A DNA stretch of 64,000 nt from Sinorhizobium terangae (GCF_029714365.1 NZ_CP121659.1:1984001-2048000); one strand, 5' to 3'. Shown: positions 8,578 through 18,093, counted from the stretch's first letter. Notes: generated by a model not told the origin, from the sequence alone. Numbers and translations: made by a program.

Positions 8578-8911
8578 CGCATGCGGCCGATATTGGACCC
8601 ACTTCCGCACCTTGCCGGTATCGGCACAAAGGGCGCGTCTCGACCGCATCGGTCATCGGAGGCAGTCGTGGTGATTGCCCGGATTGCGCGCCATTGCAGC
8701 CGCTCCGTTGTTTGTTAAAGCGAGCGTACCTCCTCATTATCGCGCGCCTTCAGGTATCCGAATCGGGGATGGAAGCCCACGCTCAAGACTATGTGGCGGC
8801 ATCGTCGATCCGATCACAAAGGCGGAAGCCGCCAAGCCCCAAGAGCCTTTGCAATTTGACATCCCCGGCGCGTTAGGCTCAACCTGCACGCTCTCGCAGG
8901 GGGACGCTAAC
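8578..8911. other. Gene-free stretch
   Basis: 334 bp between CopC-CopD and the truncated regulator. No convincing ORF, hairpin with U-tract or repeat seen. The last 20 bases hold the ribosome site (AGGGGGACGC) of the next gene. Confidence 0.5.
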
Positions 8912-9490
8912 GTGGAAGAGGCATTCCATTTCGGGCCGTTCTCGGTAGTGCCCGTCAGGCGCTGCCTGTCGCGGAACGGGCGCGTGGTTCCGCTGGGAAG
9001 CCGCGCCCTGGATATCCTCCTGTTTCTTATCTCCCATCCCGGCGAGTTGAAGACCAACGCGGAGATTGTGAGGCAAGTCTGGCCCGACACTTTTGTGGAT
9101 GAGGCCAATCTCCGCGTGCACGTCTCCGCGCTAAGGAAAGCATTAGGGGACACGCAACGCGAGCCGCGCTTCATCGCAAACATACCCGGCCGCGGGTACA
9201 CCTTCATCGCCCCGGTGGAGCACCACGGTCCAAGGGCCGCTTCTTCCCTACCGCCTCACAAGCTTCAGCGCGAGCGTCCGGAATCCCGGATCTTCGGACG
9301 CGACTACTCTCTCGCGACAATCACCGACCAGCTCGGCAAGGGACGCCTGGTGACCGTCGCGGGCCCCGGAGGAATGGCGAAGTCCACCGTCGCCAGAGCG
9401 GTGGTCTCGAGAGTCGCGGGCGAAGGCGAGGTCCTCTCGATCGACCTGTCGGAACTGGAGCTATCCGGGTCTCGGATACGCGGAGCGTAA
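8912..9490 (+). pseudogene. Truncated winged-helix/P-loop ATPase regulator
   Basis: 192 aa from GTG 8912 (AGGGGGACGCTAAC upstream). Residues 1-105 form an OmpR/PhoB-type winged helix (FHFGPFSVVPVRRCLSRNG ... VSALRKALGD ... NIPGRGYTF), then a linker, then the start of a STAND-type ATPase with Walker A GPGGMAKST. The canonical form is GxGGxGKST, so the glycine before the Lys is replaced by Ala here. The frame stops soon after the first helix, whereas family members continue for several hundred residues of ATPase and TPR domains. I read it as a 3'-truncated remnant, although a short DNA-binding product could still be made. Confidence 0.65.
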
Positions 9491-9808
9491 GCACAACGCT
9501 TATCGTTTTGTGAGAGCGTGAGGCAGATGCTCGCACCACCGAATTGCGCTTCGCTTCGATTGGTCCGGAAAACAGATCAGTGGAGCCGTGAAAGGCTGCG
9601 ACCTCTGAGGAACGCGAATTCTCGACCCTAAACGATGATTCCCTCAGTGAGCAGAACCACCAGTCTTGACTCCGGATCGGATATTCAGGAGCTCTAATTC
9701 GTTGCCGGAAAGCGAACGTCTACTGCAGTGGTAACGCTCGATCACACCACATCCTTGCCGTCCCACGTGCTGTCAGCGCAGCCTAGGGCGGAACATTGCA
9801 ACGGCTGA
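9491..9808. other. Gene-free stretch between two regulators
   Basis: 318 bp between the truncated regulator and the stop codon of the large cyclase-ATPase gene. No homologous continuation of the truncated ATPase is visible in any frame, so its 3' part was deleted or replaced rather than frameshifted. Confidence 0.45.
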
Positions 9809-12800
9809 CTAGTCGGATAACTTGCCATGGAAGCCGGCTGTCTCACGAAGCACCCGTTGGGCCGATTGCAGATCCAATGTCGCGAATCCCTCGGTAAACT
9901 TGCCGTAGAGTGGCGCAAGCAGGTGATGAGCGTCGCCAAACCGCTTCTGCACGACCCATAGTCGGCCTAGGCTTGTCGCCGCGCGCAACTCCCATAAGTC
10001 AGCGTTTTGCCCTCGCGCTATCTCGACCGCGTGCCGGAGTCGTGCTTCCGCCTCGGCACGATCAAACGCGGGCAGCTTAAGCATCAGCTCGCCCGTCAGC
10101 CGATGCAATTCCGCCTCGAACCACCGCTCGCCCGTTTCGCGCGCTCGATCCAGCGCGTCGGTCAGCAAATCCAAGGCCCGCTGTGCTCCCCCGGCATGGG
10201 TCTCGACGCGCGCGAGCAAGCTCAAAAAGAATGGAACCAGGAATCTCGCTCTAGTCATCTGCCACGACGCCAAGCCCTCTCGAACCTGGGTGATGGCCGC
10301 CGGCAATTCACCCGTCTCTGCTAGCGTCCAGCCTCGAACGATCGTGCCTGCACCCAGGAAGTGCGGAGAGCCCTGCGCTCTTGCGAGCGTGATCAGTGAA
10401 TCCGCCCGATCTCGCGCTTCTCGCCAGTCGCCGCGAAGCTGTGACAGGATGCAGCCGTAAAGCAGGGCGTAACCGAGGGTGTTGCGGTGGGAAAGTTCCC
10501 TTGCGTCCGCCAATGCCTCGTTGCTCCTGGCCTCAGCCTGCTCGGGATAACCGAGAGCGAAGAGGGTCCAGGAGAGGACCGATAGTCCCGCCACCCGAGG
10601 ATCCTGGGCGAACAGGTACGCAAGAGAGCGGTGTTGCTGCGGGTCATAAAGGGCGAGCGACCGTTCCAGATATTTACGGGCAGTCGCAATCTCGCCGCGA
10701 AGGAAGGCATCGGTTCCGGCGATGCGGTTACCGACAGTCTCCCCGGACGCCTCCCGTTCTTCCTGCGCGCGCTTGAGCAGTTCCTCTCCCGCCTTCCTTC
10801 CCGCCTCCAGCTCGGCGCGCACGACGTGGAAGACCCACTCCCCGTAGAGGACAGGGAAGAGCCTGCCTTTATCCCCGATCCGCTCGCATAATTCGCGTGC
10901 TCGCGCGTTGGCCCGGCCGACCTCTGGCGCTGCCCAACCCTTGGCTGTCATCAGGGCGACGCTGAGAGCGACTTGTAGTTCGAGTTCCTGCCGCCATCGC
11001 GCGGCATCATCAGGCAGTCCTTCAAGCAGTTCCAGCCCTCTTGTCAGATGTGTAATCGCTTCGGTGGTTGCGGAGCGCGCAATCTCTGCTTGCCCGGCCC
11101 TGAGCCAGTAATTGACTGCAGGTTCCAGCCGCCCGGCCTCCGCATAGTGCTGGGCCAGAAGCTCGGGCTGCGTCTGGACAGTTTCGGGGAAACGTTGCTC
11201 GATTGCTGTGGCTATCGCCGCGTGCAACCGTTGTCGTTTCGTGCGCACAAGGGTCGCGTAGGCAGCGTCGCGTACGAGTGCGTGCTTGAAGCTGTAGGTC
11301 ACCTGCGGCGGAGTCCCGTGGCGGAACACCAATCCTGAAGCAATGAGGTCGTCCAGTGCTTCCTCTACCTCGCTCGTCTGCAACGGCGCGGCGGTCACGA
11401 GCAGCTCATGCGAGAATTCTCGACCGATTGCGGCCGCCACCTGCGCTAACTCCCTGGCGGGCGCAAGTCGGTCGAGCCGAGCCAATAACGATTCCTGAAG
11501 CGTAGCTGGAATTGCGATCGCCGACACGGGACTCGCGAGAGCGTAGTGATCGCCCTCGTCTTTAAGCAAGTTGGTCTCCAGTATCGCGCGCGTGAGCTCC
11601 TCGACGAAGAGCGGCACGCCGTCTGTCTGTCCGACGATCTGGTTGAGCACTTCGTCAGGCAGAGACCTGCCGCCGGTCAGGCTCTCGACCATATCTGCGC
11701 CTTGCCGACGGCTCAAACGACTAAGCGTCAATGCCGTAACGTGCGGATAGTGCATCCACAGTGGGAGAAACTCGGAGCGGAATGTGATGAGCACCAGCAC
11801 GGGCGAGTCCTGCACGCGATCAACAACGAGATCTAATAGCTCCAGCGAGGTTGGATCTGCCCAATGCACGTCCTCATATACTGCCAGGACGGGCCGACGC
11901 GCCGCGAGCCCGATGAGCTGATCAACGAGTACCTCCAGCGTCCGCTTCTTCTGCCGGTGCGGGCTCAACTCCAACGGCAGATAGCGATCGTCCGCTGGAA
12001 CAGACAGCAACGCCGCGAGCAACGGGGCCGCTTCGGCGACGTCTTCGGTCGATTGCGTGAGCAGCGCTTCGAGCTTGCTCAGTTTCACTGCGGGGGGATC
12101 CTCCGCGGCGAAGCCAGCTGCCCGCTCCAGAAGGCGGATAACCGGATGAAGCGGACTGGTCTGATGATAGGGCGAGCAGTAGTGACTTACAGTCGTATGG
12201 GGCTCGCCTTCGAGACGCCGACGCAGGGCACGAACAAGGCGCGACTTGCCGATGCCGGGCTCGCCCGCTAGCAACACCACACGGCCTTCGCTTTCTTTGA
12301 CCGCTTCCCAGCGCTTAAGCAGGAGTCCTATCTCGTGCTCGCGACCGACGAGCGGAGTCAAGCTCGCCCCGTGCAGGGCTTCGAAACGGCTTTCCGCAGA
12401 GCTTTCACCGAGCACGCGCCAAGCGGGTACGGACGCAGGAAAGCCCTTCATTGGTTGGGAGCCGAGCTCGGCGAGATCGAACAGGCCGCCGATCAGCTGC
12501 CGGGTGGTGGATGACACCACCACCGTTCCCGGCTCGGCGACACTTTGCAGTCGTGCCGCTAAATTGGGCGTCTCGCCGATTACCGTCTCCTCACGCGCTG
12601 CACCTTCGCCAATCAGTTCGCCGACAACCACCAAGCCGGTCGCGATGCCGACGCGGGCTTGCAGTGTCTCCCCATGCGGTGGTTGCAGGTTTCCCACTGC
12701 GTCAATGGCGGCAAGCCCCGCTCGCACCGCTCGTTCGGCCTCATCCTCGTGAGCACGCGGGTAGCCAAAGTAAGCGAGCACGCCATCGCCCATGTACTTG

Positions 12801-13192
12801 GCAACGTGGCCCTCGAAGCGCGCTATAGCACTCGCCACCGCACCCTGATAGGCCCGCAGCAGTTCGCTCATTTCTTCTGGATCGAGTCGTGAGGAAAGCC
12901 TGGTCGAGTCGACAAGGTCGACGAACATCACGGTGAGCTGGCGGCGCTCCGGCTCCGGTAGGGTTACAGGTGTTCCGCCAACCCCGGCTGAGCCGCTCGG
13001 TTGTTGAGCGACCTCTCGCAGTGCGGCGATGGCAGCAAGCAGTTTACGACGGTGCCCGACTGAAGCGACGCCAAGCCCAATCAGGTCCTCGGCCGTAAGA
13101 TCTCCTAGGACTTCAGGATCGATGTCGTTTTGGCGGAACGTTTCTTCGTACTGTCCCAGCCCTTGATCGCGCAGCCAGGCACCGACGTCCAT
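9809..13192 (-). CDS. SAM domain-adenylate cyclase-AAA ATPase-TPR signalling protein
   Basis: 1127 aa. Domain order: a sterile alpha motif (about 1-62, WLRDQGLGQYEETFRQNDID), a class III cyclase (about 82-260) with metal aspartates in FVDLVDS (D92, D95), MGDGV (135-138) and TPNLAARLQ (N210, R214), an AAA/STAND ATPase (about 275-620) with Walker A GEPGIGKS (310-317) and Walker B LAVYEDVHWAD, then a long TPR-like helical tail. Such proteins probably couple ligand- or partner-driven ATPase switching to cyclic nucleotide synthesis; the cue is unknown. ATG 13192 is fixed by the very strong GGAGGAGG just upstream; an open frame extends about 200 bp further but lacks support. No same-strand partner. 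Confidence 0.88.
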   Translation of the reverse strand: MDVGAWLRDQGLGQYEETFRQNDIDPEVLGDLTAEDLIGLGVASVGHRRKLLAAIAALREVAQQPSGSAGVGGTPVTLPEPERRQLTVMFVDLVDSTRLSSRLDPEEMSELLRAYQGAVASAIARFEGHVAKYMGDGVLAYFGYPRAHEDEAERAVRAGLAAIDAVGNLQPPHGETLQARVGIATGLVVVGELIGEGAAREETVIGETPNLAARLQSVAEPGTVVVSSTTRQLIGGLFDLAELGSQPMKGFPASVPAWRVLGESSAESRFEALHGASLTPLVGREHEIGLLLKRWEAVKESEGRVVLLAGEPGIGKSRLVRALRRRLEGEPHTTVSHYCSPYHQTSPLHPVIRLLERAAGFAAEDPPAVKLSKLEALLTQSTEDVAEAAPLLAALLSVPADDRYLPLELSPHRQKKRTLEVLVDQLIGLAARRPVLAVYEDVHWADPTSLELLDLVVDRVQDSPVLVLITFRSEFLPLWMHYPHVTALTLSRLSRRQGADMVESLTGGRSLPDEVLNQIVGQTDGVPLFVEELTRAILETNLLKDEGDHYALASPVSAIAIPATLQESLLARLDRLAPARELAQVAAAIGREFSHELLVTAAPLQTSEVEEALDDLIASGLVFRHGTPPQVTYSFKHALVRDAAYATLVRTKRQRLHAAIATAIEQRFPETVQTQPELLAQHYAEAGRLEPAVNYWLRAGQAEIARSATTEAITHLTRGLELLEGLPDDAARWRQELELQVALSVALMTAKGWAAPEVGRANARARELCERIGDKGRLFPVLYGEWVFHVVRAELEAGRKAGEELLKRAQEEREASGETVGNRIAGTDAFLRGEIATARKYLERSLALYDPQQHRSLAYLFAQDPRVAGLSVLSWTLFALGYPEQAEARSNEALADARELSHRNTLGYALLYGCILSQLRGDWREARDRADSLITLARAQGSPHFLGAGTIVRGWTLAETGELPAAITQVREGLASWQMTRARFLVPFFLSLLARVETHAGGAQRALDLLTDALDRARETGERWFEAELHRLTGELMLKLPAFDRAEAEARLRHAVEIARGQNADLWELRAATSLGRLWVVQKRFGDAHHLLAPLYGKFTEGFATLDLQSAQRVLRETAGFHGKLSD

Positions 13193-13887
13193 GGCTCCTC
13201 CTCCGTCTACTCGGAGTGCAAGGTTCTTCAGCATACTCCAGAAGTCCTTAGGCCGCACGACCCGAGCAAAGAGGACCGCACGGCCTGCGTCGTTCGTCGG
13301 CTGGCTGAAATGACCATCTGTGAGTCCGATGGTCGCGCGTCTATGGAGGACGCGGCTGGTCCAAGGTGACGTTCTGGCATGGGACGCGGCCACCGGTGGA
13401 TCAAGGCGTACGGTCGGACTTCATCAATAGGATGCACCGAAAAGTCGATTCGGGCGGTAGCAGTGAAGGTCCGGTTTCAGGCGGCGCCGGGAACGTCTGC
13501 TCACGGCGCAACGTGTTCGTTCTGGCAGACGAGCCGAACGGCACCTTGCCTGAAGGTTTTTCGATGCGGGCCGCAGCGCGACGTTTGCCGCTGGCGTTGG
13601 GCGGCCCGCGTTGACAAACCTTGGAAGGAGGAAGCCGCGGAGGCTGGGTGGGACCTATGGGGAAAGCGCGGGGCCGCGGGCGTCTGTTGTGGACTTCGGC
13701 GCTGCCGACAGACGCAAAGGCGCCGACCCGAGGGTGTGGGAGGCGATGATCGGAAGCAGATCTGGCGGTCTCGTTGGTGCCGATTTCGACGCTTTTGCGA
13801 TGCTCAGTGTTATTGGGCGCAAAGCGATCCGATCCCGGAATGCAGAGTGTTTTCGGGTCGGCTTTGGCCAATGTGACGGGCACCTTG
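13193..13887. other. Gene-free stretch that should contain one end of the IS91-type element
   Basis: 695 bp between the large cyclase gene and the transposase stop codon. No believable coding frame: the overlapping open frames are Arg/Pro/Gly-rich and lack ribosome sites. IS91 elements lack terminal inverted repeats, and their origin end lies downstream of the transposase, so the element boundary probably falls here, but I cannot place it by eye. Confidence 0.4.
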
Positions 13888-15081
13888 TCATGCGGCCTGC
13901 TTTCTCGGTGGCGCCCGGGCTCTGGGTTTCTGACCGCGTCGGAAGATCTCGATGATGCGCATCGGGCCACCGCACTCGGGGCATGGCTGTCTCAGAGTGA
14001 GCGGGATCGTCTCAGCGCTTGGCGGATCATTGTGTTTGGCCGTTTCCGCTCCGAGCAGAGCGCGGATCTTTGCGACCTTGGTCTTGCGGCCCGCACTGGC
14101 GAGCAGGCCGTAATGGCGGATGCGGTGGAAACCGTCGGGCAGCACATGGAGCAGGAAGCGGCGGATGAACTCGTCGGTGGCCAGCCGCATCACCTTCTGA
14201 CGGTCGCCGGTCTTGATCCGGTAGTCCTTCCAGCGGAAGGTGACGGTCTCGGCATCGGCGCTGATCAGACGGCTGTTGGAGATCGCCACCCGGTGGGTAT
14301 AGCGGCTGAGATAGGCGAGCACCGCTTCGGGACCGCCGAACGGCGGCTTGGCATAGACGACCCATTCTGATTTGCGCAAAGGGGCCAGCCAGGCGGCGAA
14401 CGCGTCAGCCTCTGCGAGAGCTGTCAGATCAGCGTAGAACCTCAGATCGCCGGCGCAATGCAGTGCCCGCAGCCCTGCGATAAACAACCGCCGGAACAGT
14501 CGCGACAGAACCCGCACCGGCAGGAAGAACCCGGGGCGGCATGAGATCCACCGCGTGCCATCCGGCGACAGCCCGCCGCCGGGCACGATGATGTGCACAT
14601 GCGGGTGATGGATCAGCGCCGATCCCCAGCTGTGTAGCACGCTGGTCATGCCGATGTGCGCGCCAAGCTGCCGGGGATCGGCGGCGATAGTGCTCAGCGT
14701 CTCGGCCGATACCCGAAACAGCAGGTCGTAGACAGCTTTCTTGTTCCAGTAAGCGATCTGCGCGATCTCGGCCGGCAGGGTGAAGACCACGTGGAAATAC
14801 TCGACCGACAGCAGGTCTTCGGCGCGGGCGGCCATCCAGTCGCGCGCCGCGGGGCCCTGGCACTTCGGACAGTGCCGGTTCTTGCAGGAATTATAGGCGA
14901 TGTGGTTATGCCCGCACTTGGTGCAAGCCGCCACATGCCCGCCGAGCGCCTCGGTTCGGCAGGCTTCGATCGCCGCCATGACCTTGAGCTGGGTCAGGCT
15001 GACATGCCCGGCATTGGCTCGCCGCCACGCAGGCCCATAGGCTCGGAAGATGTCAGCGATCTCCAGCTTTTGCCGGGGCAC
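13888..15081 (-). CDS. IS91-family HUH transposase
   Basis: 397 aa. The N-terminal zinc-finger-like array CTKCGHNHIAYNSCKNRHCP(residues about 52-71) binds DNA. The HUH metal motif is HPHVHIIVPGGG, and the paired catalytic tyrosines are in YLSRYTHR (Y-x3-Y), so it is a Y2 single-strand nickase for rolling-circle transposition. The C terminus has a second cysteine pair, CPECGG. All key residues are present and the length is normal for the family, so the enzyme looks intact. It starts 13 bp after the recombinase stop codon and is probably co-transcribed with it. Confidence 0.9.
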   Translation of the reverse strand: MPRQKLEIADIFRAYGPAWRRANAGHVSLTQLKVMAAIEACRTEALGGHVAACTKCGHNHIAYNSCKNRHCPKCQGPAARDWMAARAEDLLSVEYFHVVFTLPAEIAQIAYWNKKAVYDLLFRVSAETLSTIAADPRQLGAHIGMTSVLHSWGSALIHHPHVHIIVPGGGLSPDGTRWISCRPGFFLPVRVLSRLFRRLFIAGLRALHCAGDLRFYADLTALAEADAFAAWLAPLRKSEWVVYAKPPFGGPEAVLAYLSRYTHRVAISNSRLISADAETVTFRWKDYRIKTGDRQKVMRLATDEFIRRFLLHVLPDGFHRIRHYGLLASAGRKTKVAKIRALLGAETAKHNDPPSAETIPLTLRQPCPECGGPMRIIEIFRRGQKPRARAPPRKQAA

Positions 15082-15094
15082 CCCGGCGCGCGCT

Positions 15095-15982
15095 TCATTC
15101 CAGCCGACGCCTCAGGGTGAGATCCTCCAACTGCTTCAGGCGCTCGAACGGGCTGATGGTGTCGCGGATCAACTTGGTGGCGACGTGGGTGTAGCGGGCG
15201 GTGCTGCTCAGCTTGGCATGGCCGAGCAGAACCTGGATCACCCGCACGTCGGTGTTCGCCTCCAGCAGATGCGTGGCGAAGCTGTGGCGCAGGGTATGCA
15301 GCGTTGCGGGCTTGGCGATGCCCGCCATGTGCTTGGCCGCGGTGAAGGCCCGGTTGAGCTGGCGCGGCGAGATCGGATTGATCTTCGGCTTGCCGGGAAA
15401 CAACCATCCCCGCGGACGCGCCTCCCGCCAGTAATCGCGCAGCAGATCCAGCAAGCCCGGCGATAGCATGGCCTTGCGATCCTTGCCGCCCTTGCCTTCT
15501 TCGACGTGGATCAGCATGCGCTCGCTGTCGATGTCAGTGACCTTGAGGTGGCACACCTCCGACGCCCGCAGCCCGGCGCCATAGCTGATGCTGAGCGCCG
15601 CCCGATACTTCAGCCCGGGCCCGGGAGCCGCGGCCAGCAGGTCGGCGACCTCCTCGACGCTCAAGACGACCGGCAGCTTCTGCGGTTTGCGTTGGAACTG
15701 CATGTACCGCTTCATCTCCTCGCGCCCGCAGGTGATCCCGAAAAAGAACCTGAGCGCGATGATCCGGACATTGAATGTCGAGGGCGTCACCCCGGCATTG
15801 GTCATGTGTAGCTGGTAGGCCCGCAACTCCTCCGGCGTCGCCGTGTCGGGTGAGCGCCCCAGAAAGGCCGCGAAATCCTTGATCGCCCGGATGTGGCCTT
15901 GCTGCGCCTTGTCGCCCATCCCGCGGATGCGCATGTCCTCGATCATCCGCTCACGCAGCGCGGTGGTCTTCTCCTCTGTCAT
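15095..15982 (-). CDS. Tyrosine recombinase of the IS91-type element
   Basis: 295 aa. A SAM-like N-terminal core-binding domain (about 1-100) precedes a catalytic domain with the first arginine in GAGLRASEVCHL, then HTLRHSFATHLLE (H-x-x-R), LGHAKLSS and the nucleophile in TARYTHV. The full R-H-R-H-Y set is visible. ATG 15982 has GGAGGGTCCG directly upstream; the open frame reaches 16090 but that extension is unsupported. In IS91-type elements such recombinases accompany the HUH transposase, with an unsettled role. Confidence 0.85.
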   Translation of the reverse strand: MTEEKTTALRERMIEDMRIRGMGDKAQQGHIRAIKDFAAFLGRSPDTATPEELRAYQLHMTNAGVTPSTFNVRIIALRFFFGITCGREEMKRYMQFQRKPQKLPVVLSVEEVADLLAAAPGPGLKYRAALSISYGAGLRASEVCHLKVTDIDSERMLIHVEEGKGGKDRKAMLSPGLLDLLRDYWREARPRGWLFPGKPKINPISPRQLNRAFTAAKHMAGIAKPATLHTLRHSFATHLLEANTDVRVIQVLLGHAKLSSTARYTHVATKLIRDTISPFERLKQLEDLTLRRRLE

Positions 15983-16145
15983 CGGACCCTCCTGTCCATC
16001 AGATTGAGAAGTCTCAATCGTCAGGCCAGGAACCCGAGACACAAAGAACCGACGTCGATCAGGAAACGCACCGCCAGCCACAAGCGCCATTGCCGCGCGA
16101 GCGGCTTAGTCCGTCCACCCGATCCGGACCTTTAAGCTTGTAGGA

Positions 16146-16191
16146 AAAATGGCGGGGCCGGGCGCTGACTTGCGGGCGACCCCGCAATTTT
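16146..16191. terminator. Orphan GC-rich hairpin, possible bidirectional terminator
   Basis: The 12-nt arms AAAATGGCGGGG (16146-16157) and CCCCGCAATTTT (16180-16191) pair with one mismatch, giving an A-tract/stem/T-tract layout that could terminate either strand. No gene now ends beside it. Its original partner may have been displaced by the IS91-type insertion. Confidence 0.55.
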
Positions 16192-16218
16192 CTCCTTAAA
16201 TCGGTCGCGATTTGAGGC
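16192..16218. repeat. Partial RIME-like dyad
   Basis: CTTAAATCGGTCGCGATTTGAGG followed by TATGCAG matches the second palindrome of the mosaic repeats seen elsewhere in the window. It lies about 45 bp upstream of the ddl start. Confidence 0.5.
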
Positions 16219-16260
16219 CTATGCAGTAAGCCGTTCAACCCGATTTTCTGGGAGCTTTTC

Positions 16261-17331
16261 GTGGCCACTTCTTCGAACAGACTGCGCATTGCCGTACTCT
16301 TCGGTGGACGCTCCGCCGAGCATGATGTTTCGGTGCTTTCGGCGACCAATGTCATGCGCGCGCTGGAGCCCGAAAAATACGATGCCGTCCCGATCTTCAT
16401 CACCCGCGAGGGGCAATGGCTGCTGAGCCGCTTCGAGAATGGCACGCTCGCGAAGGCTCAGAGCGGCACGGAAGTCTCGCTCGTGCCGGGCGGCAAGGGA
16501 CGTATCCTGGCGATCCCGATCGATGACGCGCCCTATCCGCTGCCGCAGATCGACCTGCTCTTCCCGGTGCTTCACGGCCTCCACGGCGAGGACGGTGCGG
16601 TGCAGGGGCTTGCAGAGGTGGCGCGCGTGCCGCTCGTGGGCTGCGGTATTCTCGGTTCCGCCACCGCGCTCGACAAGGACATTGCCAAGCGTCTGCTCAA
16701 CGAGGCGGGCCTGCCGACCGCGCGATCCGTCACCATTCACCTGGGCGTCGCGCCGGCCTTTGCCGAACTCGAGCGCGCGCTCGGGCTTCCGCTTTTCATC
16801 AAGCCCGCCCGCCAGGGTTCCTCCGTCGGCGTCAGCAAGGTCGCGACCGAAGAGGAGTATGCGGCCGCACTTGCGGAGGGTTTCAGGCACGACCGCAAGC
16901 TCCTGGCCGAGGAGTTCATCCGCGGCCGCGAGATCGAGTTGAGCGTACTGGAGGATCCGGAAGGCGGGCTCTTCGTTTCCCGTCCGGGCGAGATCGTGCC
17001 GGCCGCAAGCCATGGCTTCTACAGCTACGACGCCAAATATATCGACGAGGACGGGGCGGCTCTGAAAGTGCCGGCGGAACTGCCCGAAGAGATCGAAGTC
17101 CGGCTCCGGGCGACGGCCGCAATGGCCTTCCGGGCAGTCGGCTGCGACGGCATGGCGCGCGTCGACTTCTTCCTGACACCGGACATGCGCTTCCTAATCA
17201 ACGAACTCAACACCATTCCGGGCTTCACCGATATCAGCATGTATCCGAAAGCCATGGCAGCAAGCGGAGTCGGTTATGCCGAACTCATCGACCGGCTGGT
17301 GGCGCACGGGCTGGCGCGCGCTTCCGAGTAA
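16261..17331 (+). CDS. ddl: D-alanine--D-alanine ligase (DdlA type)
   Basis: 356 aa ATP-grasp ligase that joins two D-alanines for peptidoglycan precursors in the cytoplasm. Visible landmarks: LFGGRSAEHDVSV near the N terminus, VLHGLHGEDGAVQG, the ATP-binding loop KPARQGSSVGVSKV, ARVDFFL, and the metal/phosphate segment NELNTIPGFT. The length, with the extra mid-domain, fits the DdlA-like branch, and the gene stands alone rather than in the mur-fts cluster that carries ddlB, so a second ddl elsewhere is likely. GTG start with GGGAGC 6-11 nt upstream. Confidence 0.93.
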   Translation: MATSSNRLRIAVLFGGRSAEHDVSVLSATNVMRALEPEKYDAVPIFITREGQWLLSRFENGTLAKAQSGTEVSLVPGGKGRILAIPIDDAPYPLPQIDLLFPVLHGLHGEDGAVQGLAEVARVPLVGCGILGSATALDKDIAKRLLNEAGLPTARSVTIHLGVAPAFAELERALGLPLFIKPARQGSSVGVSKVATEEEYAAALAEGFRHDRKLLAEEFIRGREIELSVLEDPEGGLFVSRPGEIVPAASHGFYSYDAKYIDEDGAALKVPAELPEEIEVRLRATAAMAFRAVGCDGMARVDFFLTPDMRFLINELNTIPGFTDISMYPKAMAASGVGYAELIDRLVAHGLARASE

Positions 17332-17511
17332 GGGGCCGATTTAACGCGTGCTTGAGTAGGAAGGAGTTGTCGCACGCCACGCTTGAGTGTCCGCGTCCCC
17401 GTATGGTAGCCGTGTGGTGAGGGAGCGCGTCTCCGCAAACGGGCGCACGCCTCGCGGTCAAGCGGATGACGACCCGCTGCCTGTTCCCTTCCATTCCGCC
17501 GGAGGCGTCCC

Positions 17512-18093
17512 ATGGTCGAGGTCCTGCTGTTTCACCACGCCCAGGGGCTGACCCCCGGCATCAACGCGTTTGCCGACGAACTGCGGCAAGCTGGGCATAC
17601 CGTCCACACGCCGGACCTGTTCGACGGCCGCACGTTCCGGAGCATCCCCGAAGGCCTCGCCTATATCGAAGCGATCGGCTTCGACGAAATGCGCGAGCGC
17701 GGCGTCCGCATCGCCGACGACCTGCCCAACGATCTCGTCTATGCCGGGTTCTCGTTCGGCGTGCTGCCGGCGCAGAAGCTTGCGCAAACCCGACCCGGAG
17801 CCCGCGGCGCGCTGCTCTTCCACTCCTGCCTGCCGATCAGCGGCGCCTGGGCCTTCGGCCCTTGGCCGGACGACGTCCCGGTCCAGATCCACGGTATGGA
17901 CAACGACCCGATCTTCGTCGGCGAAGGCGACATCGATGCCGCCAGAGAGATAGCGGAAAAGGTGGAGGACGCCGCCCTTTTCCTCTACCCCGGCGACCAG
18001 CACTACTTCGCCGACAGCTCCCTCCCCTCATACGACGCCGACGCCGCCGCGCTGCTCACCTTGCGTGTGCTCCAGTTCCTGAGCCGGATCTAG
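17512..18093 (+). CDS. Dienelactone hydrolase-like alpha/beta hydrolase
   Basis: 193 aa. It opens VEVLLFHHAQGLTPG, has the nucleophile elbow YAGFSFGVLPA (about residues 81-91), an acid in HGMDNDP and the catalytic histidine in YPGDQHYFAD. Classical dienelactone hydrolases use Cys at the elbow; here it is Ser, so ester or lactone hydrolysis by a Ser-Asp-His triad is more likely than true dienelactone hydrolase activity. GGAGG lies about 10 bp upstream of the ATG. The IS630 element has inserted shortly past the stop codon. Confidence 0.8.
   Translation: MVEVLLFHHAQGLTPGINAFADELRQAGHTVHTPDLFDGRTFRSIPEGLAYIEAIGFDEMRERGVRIADDLPNDLVYAGFSFGVLPAQKLAQTRPGARGALLFHSCLPISGAWAFGPWPDDVPVQIHGMDNDPIFVGEGDIDAAREIAEKVEDAALFLYPGDQHYFADSSLPSYDADAAALLTLRVLQFLSRI

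Larger units (their letters stand above)
13888..15982 (-). mobile_element. IS91-type rolling-circle element (recombinase + HUH transposase)
   Basis: Two same-strand genes 13 bp apart: a tyrosine recombinase followed by an IS91 HUH transposase. This pair is a known architecture in the IS91 group. Coordinates cover only the two genes, since the element's ends were not identified. The insertion separates the cyclase region from ddl. Confidence 0.75.

Noticed and set aside
9491..9808. Continuation of the truncated regulator's ATPase domain in another frame
   Set aside because: No P-loop-downstream or TPR-like sequence is seen in any frame, so it is truncation rather than frameshift.
13401..13970. 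Long overlapping open frames in the 13.2-13.9 kb gap
   Set aside because: Their products are Arg/Pro/Gly-rich, run on both strands over the same bases and lack ribosome sites; they are by-products of high GC.
16261..17331. Whether ddl could be part of a mur-fts cluster here
   Set aside because: No mur or fts genes flank it; the neighbours are an IS91-type element and a hydrolase.
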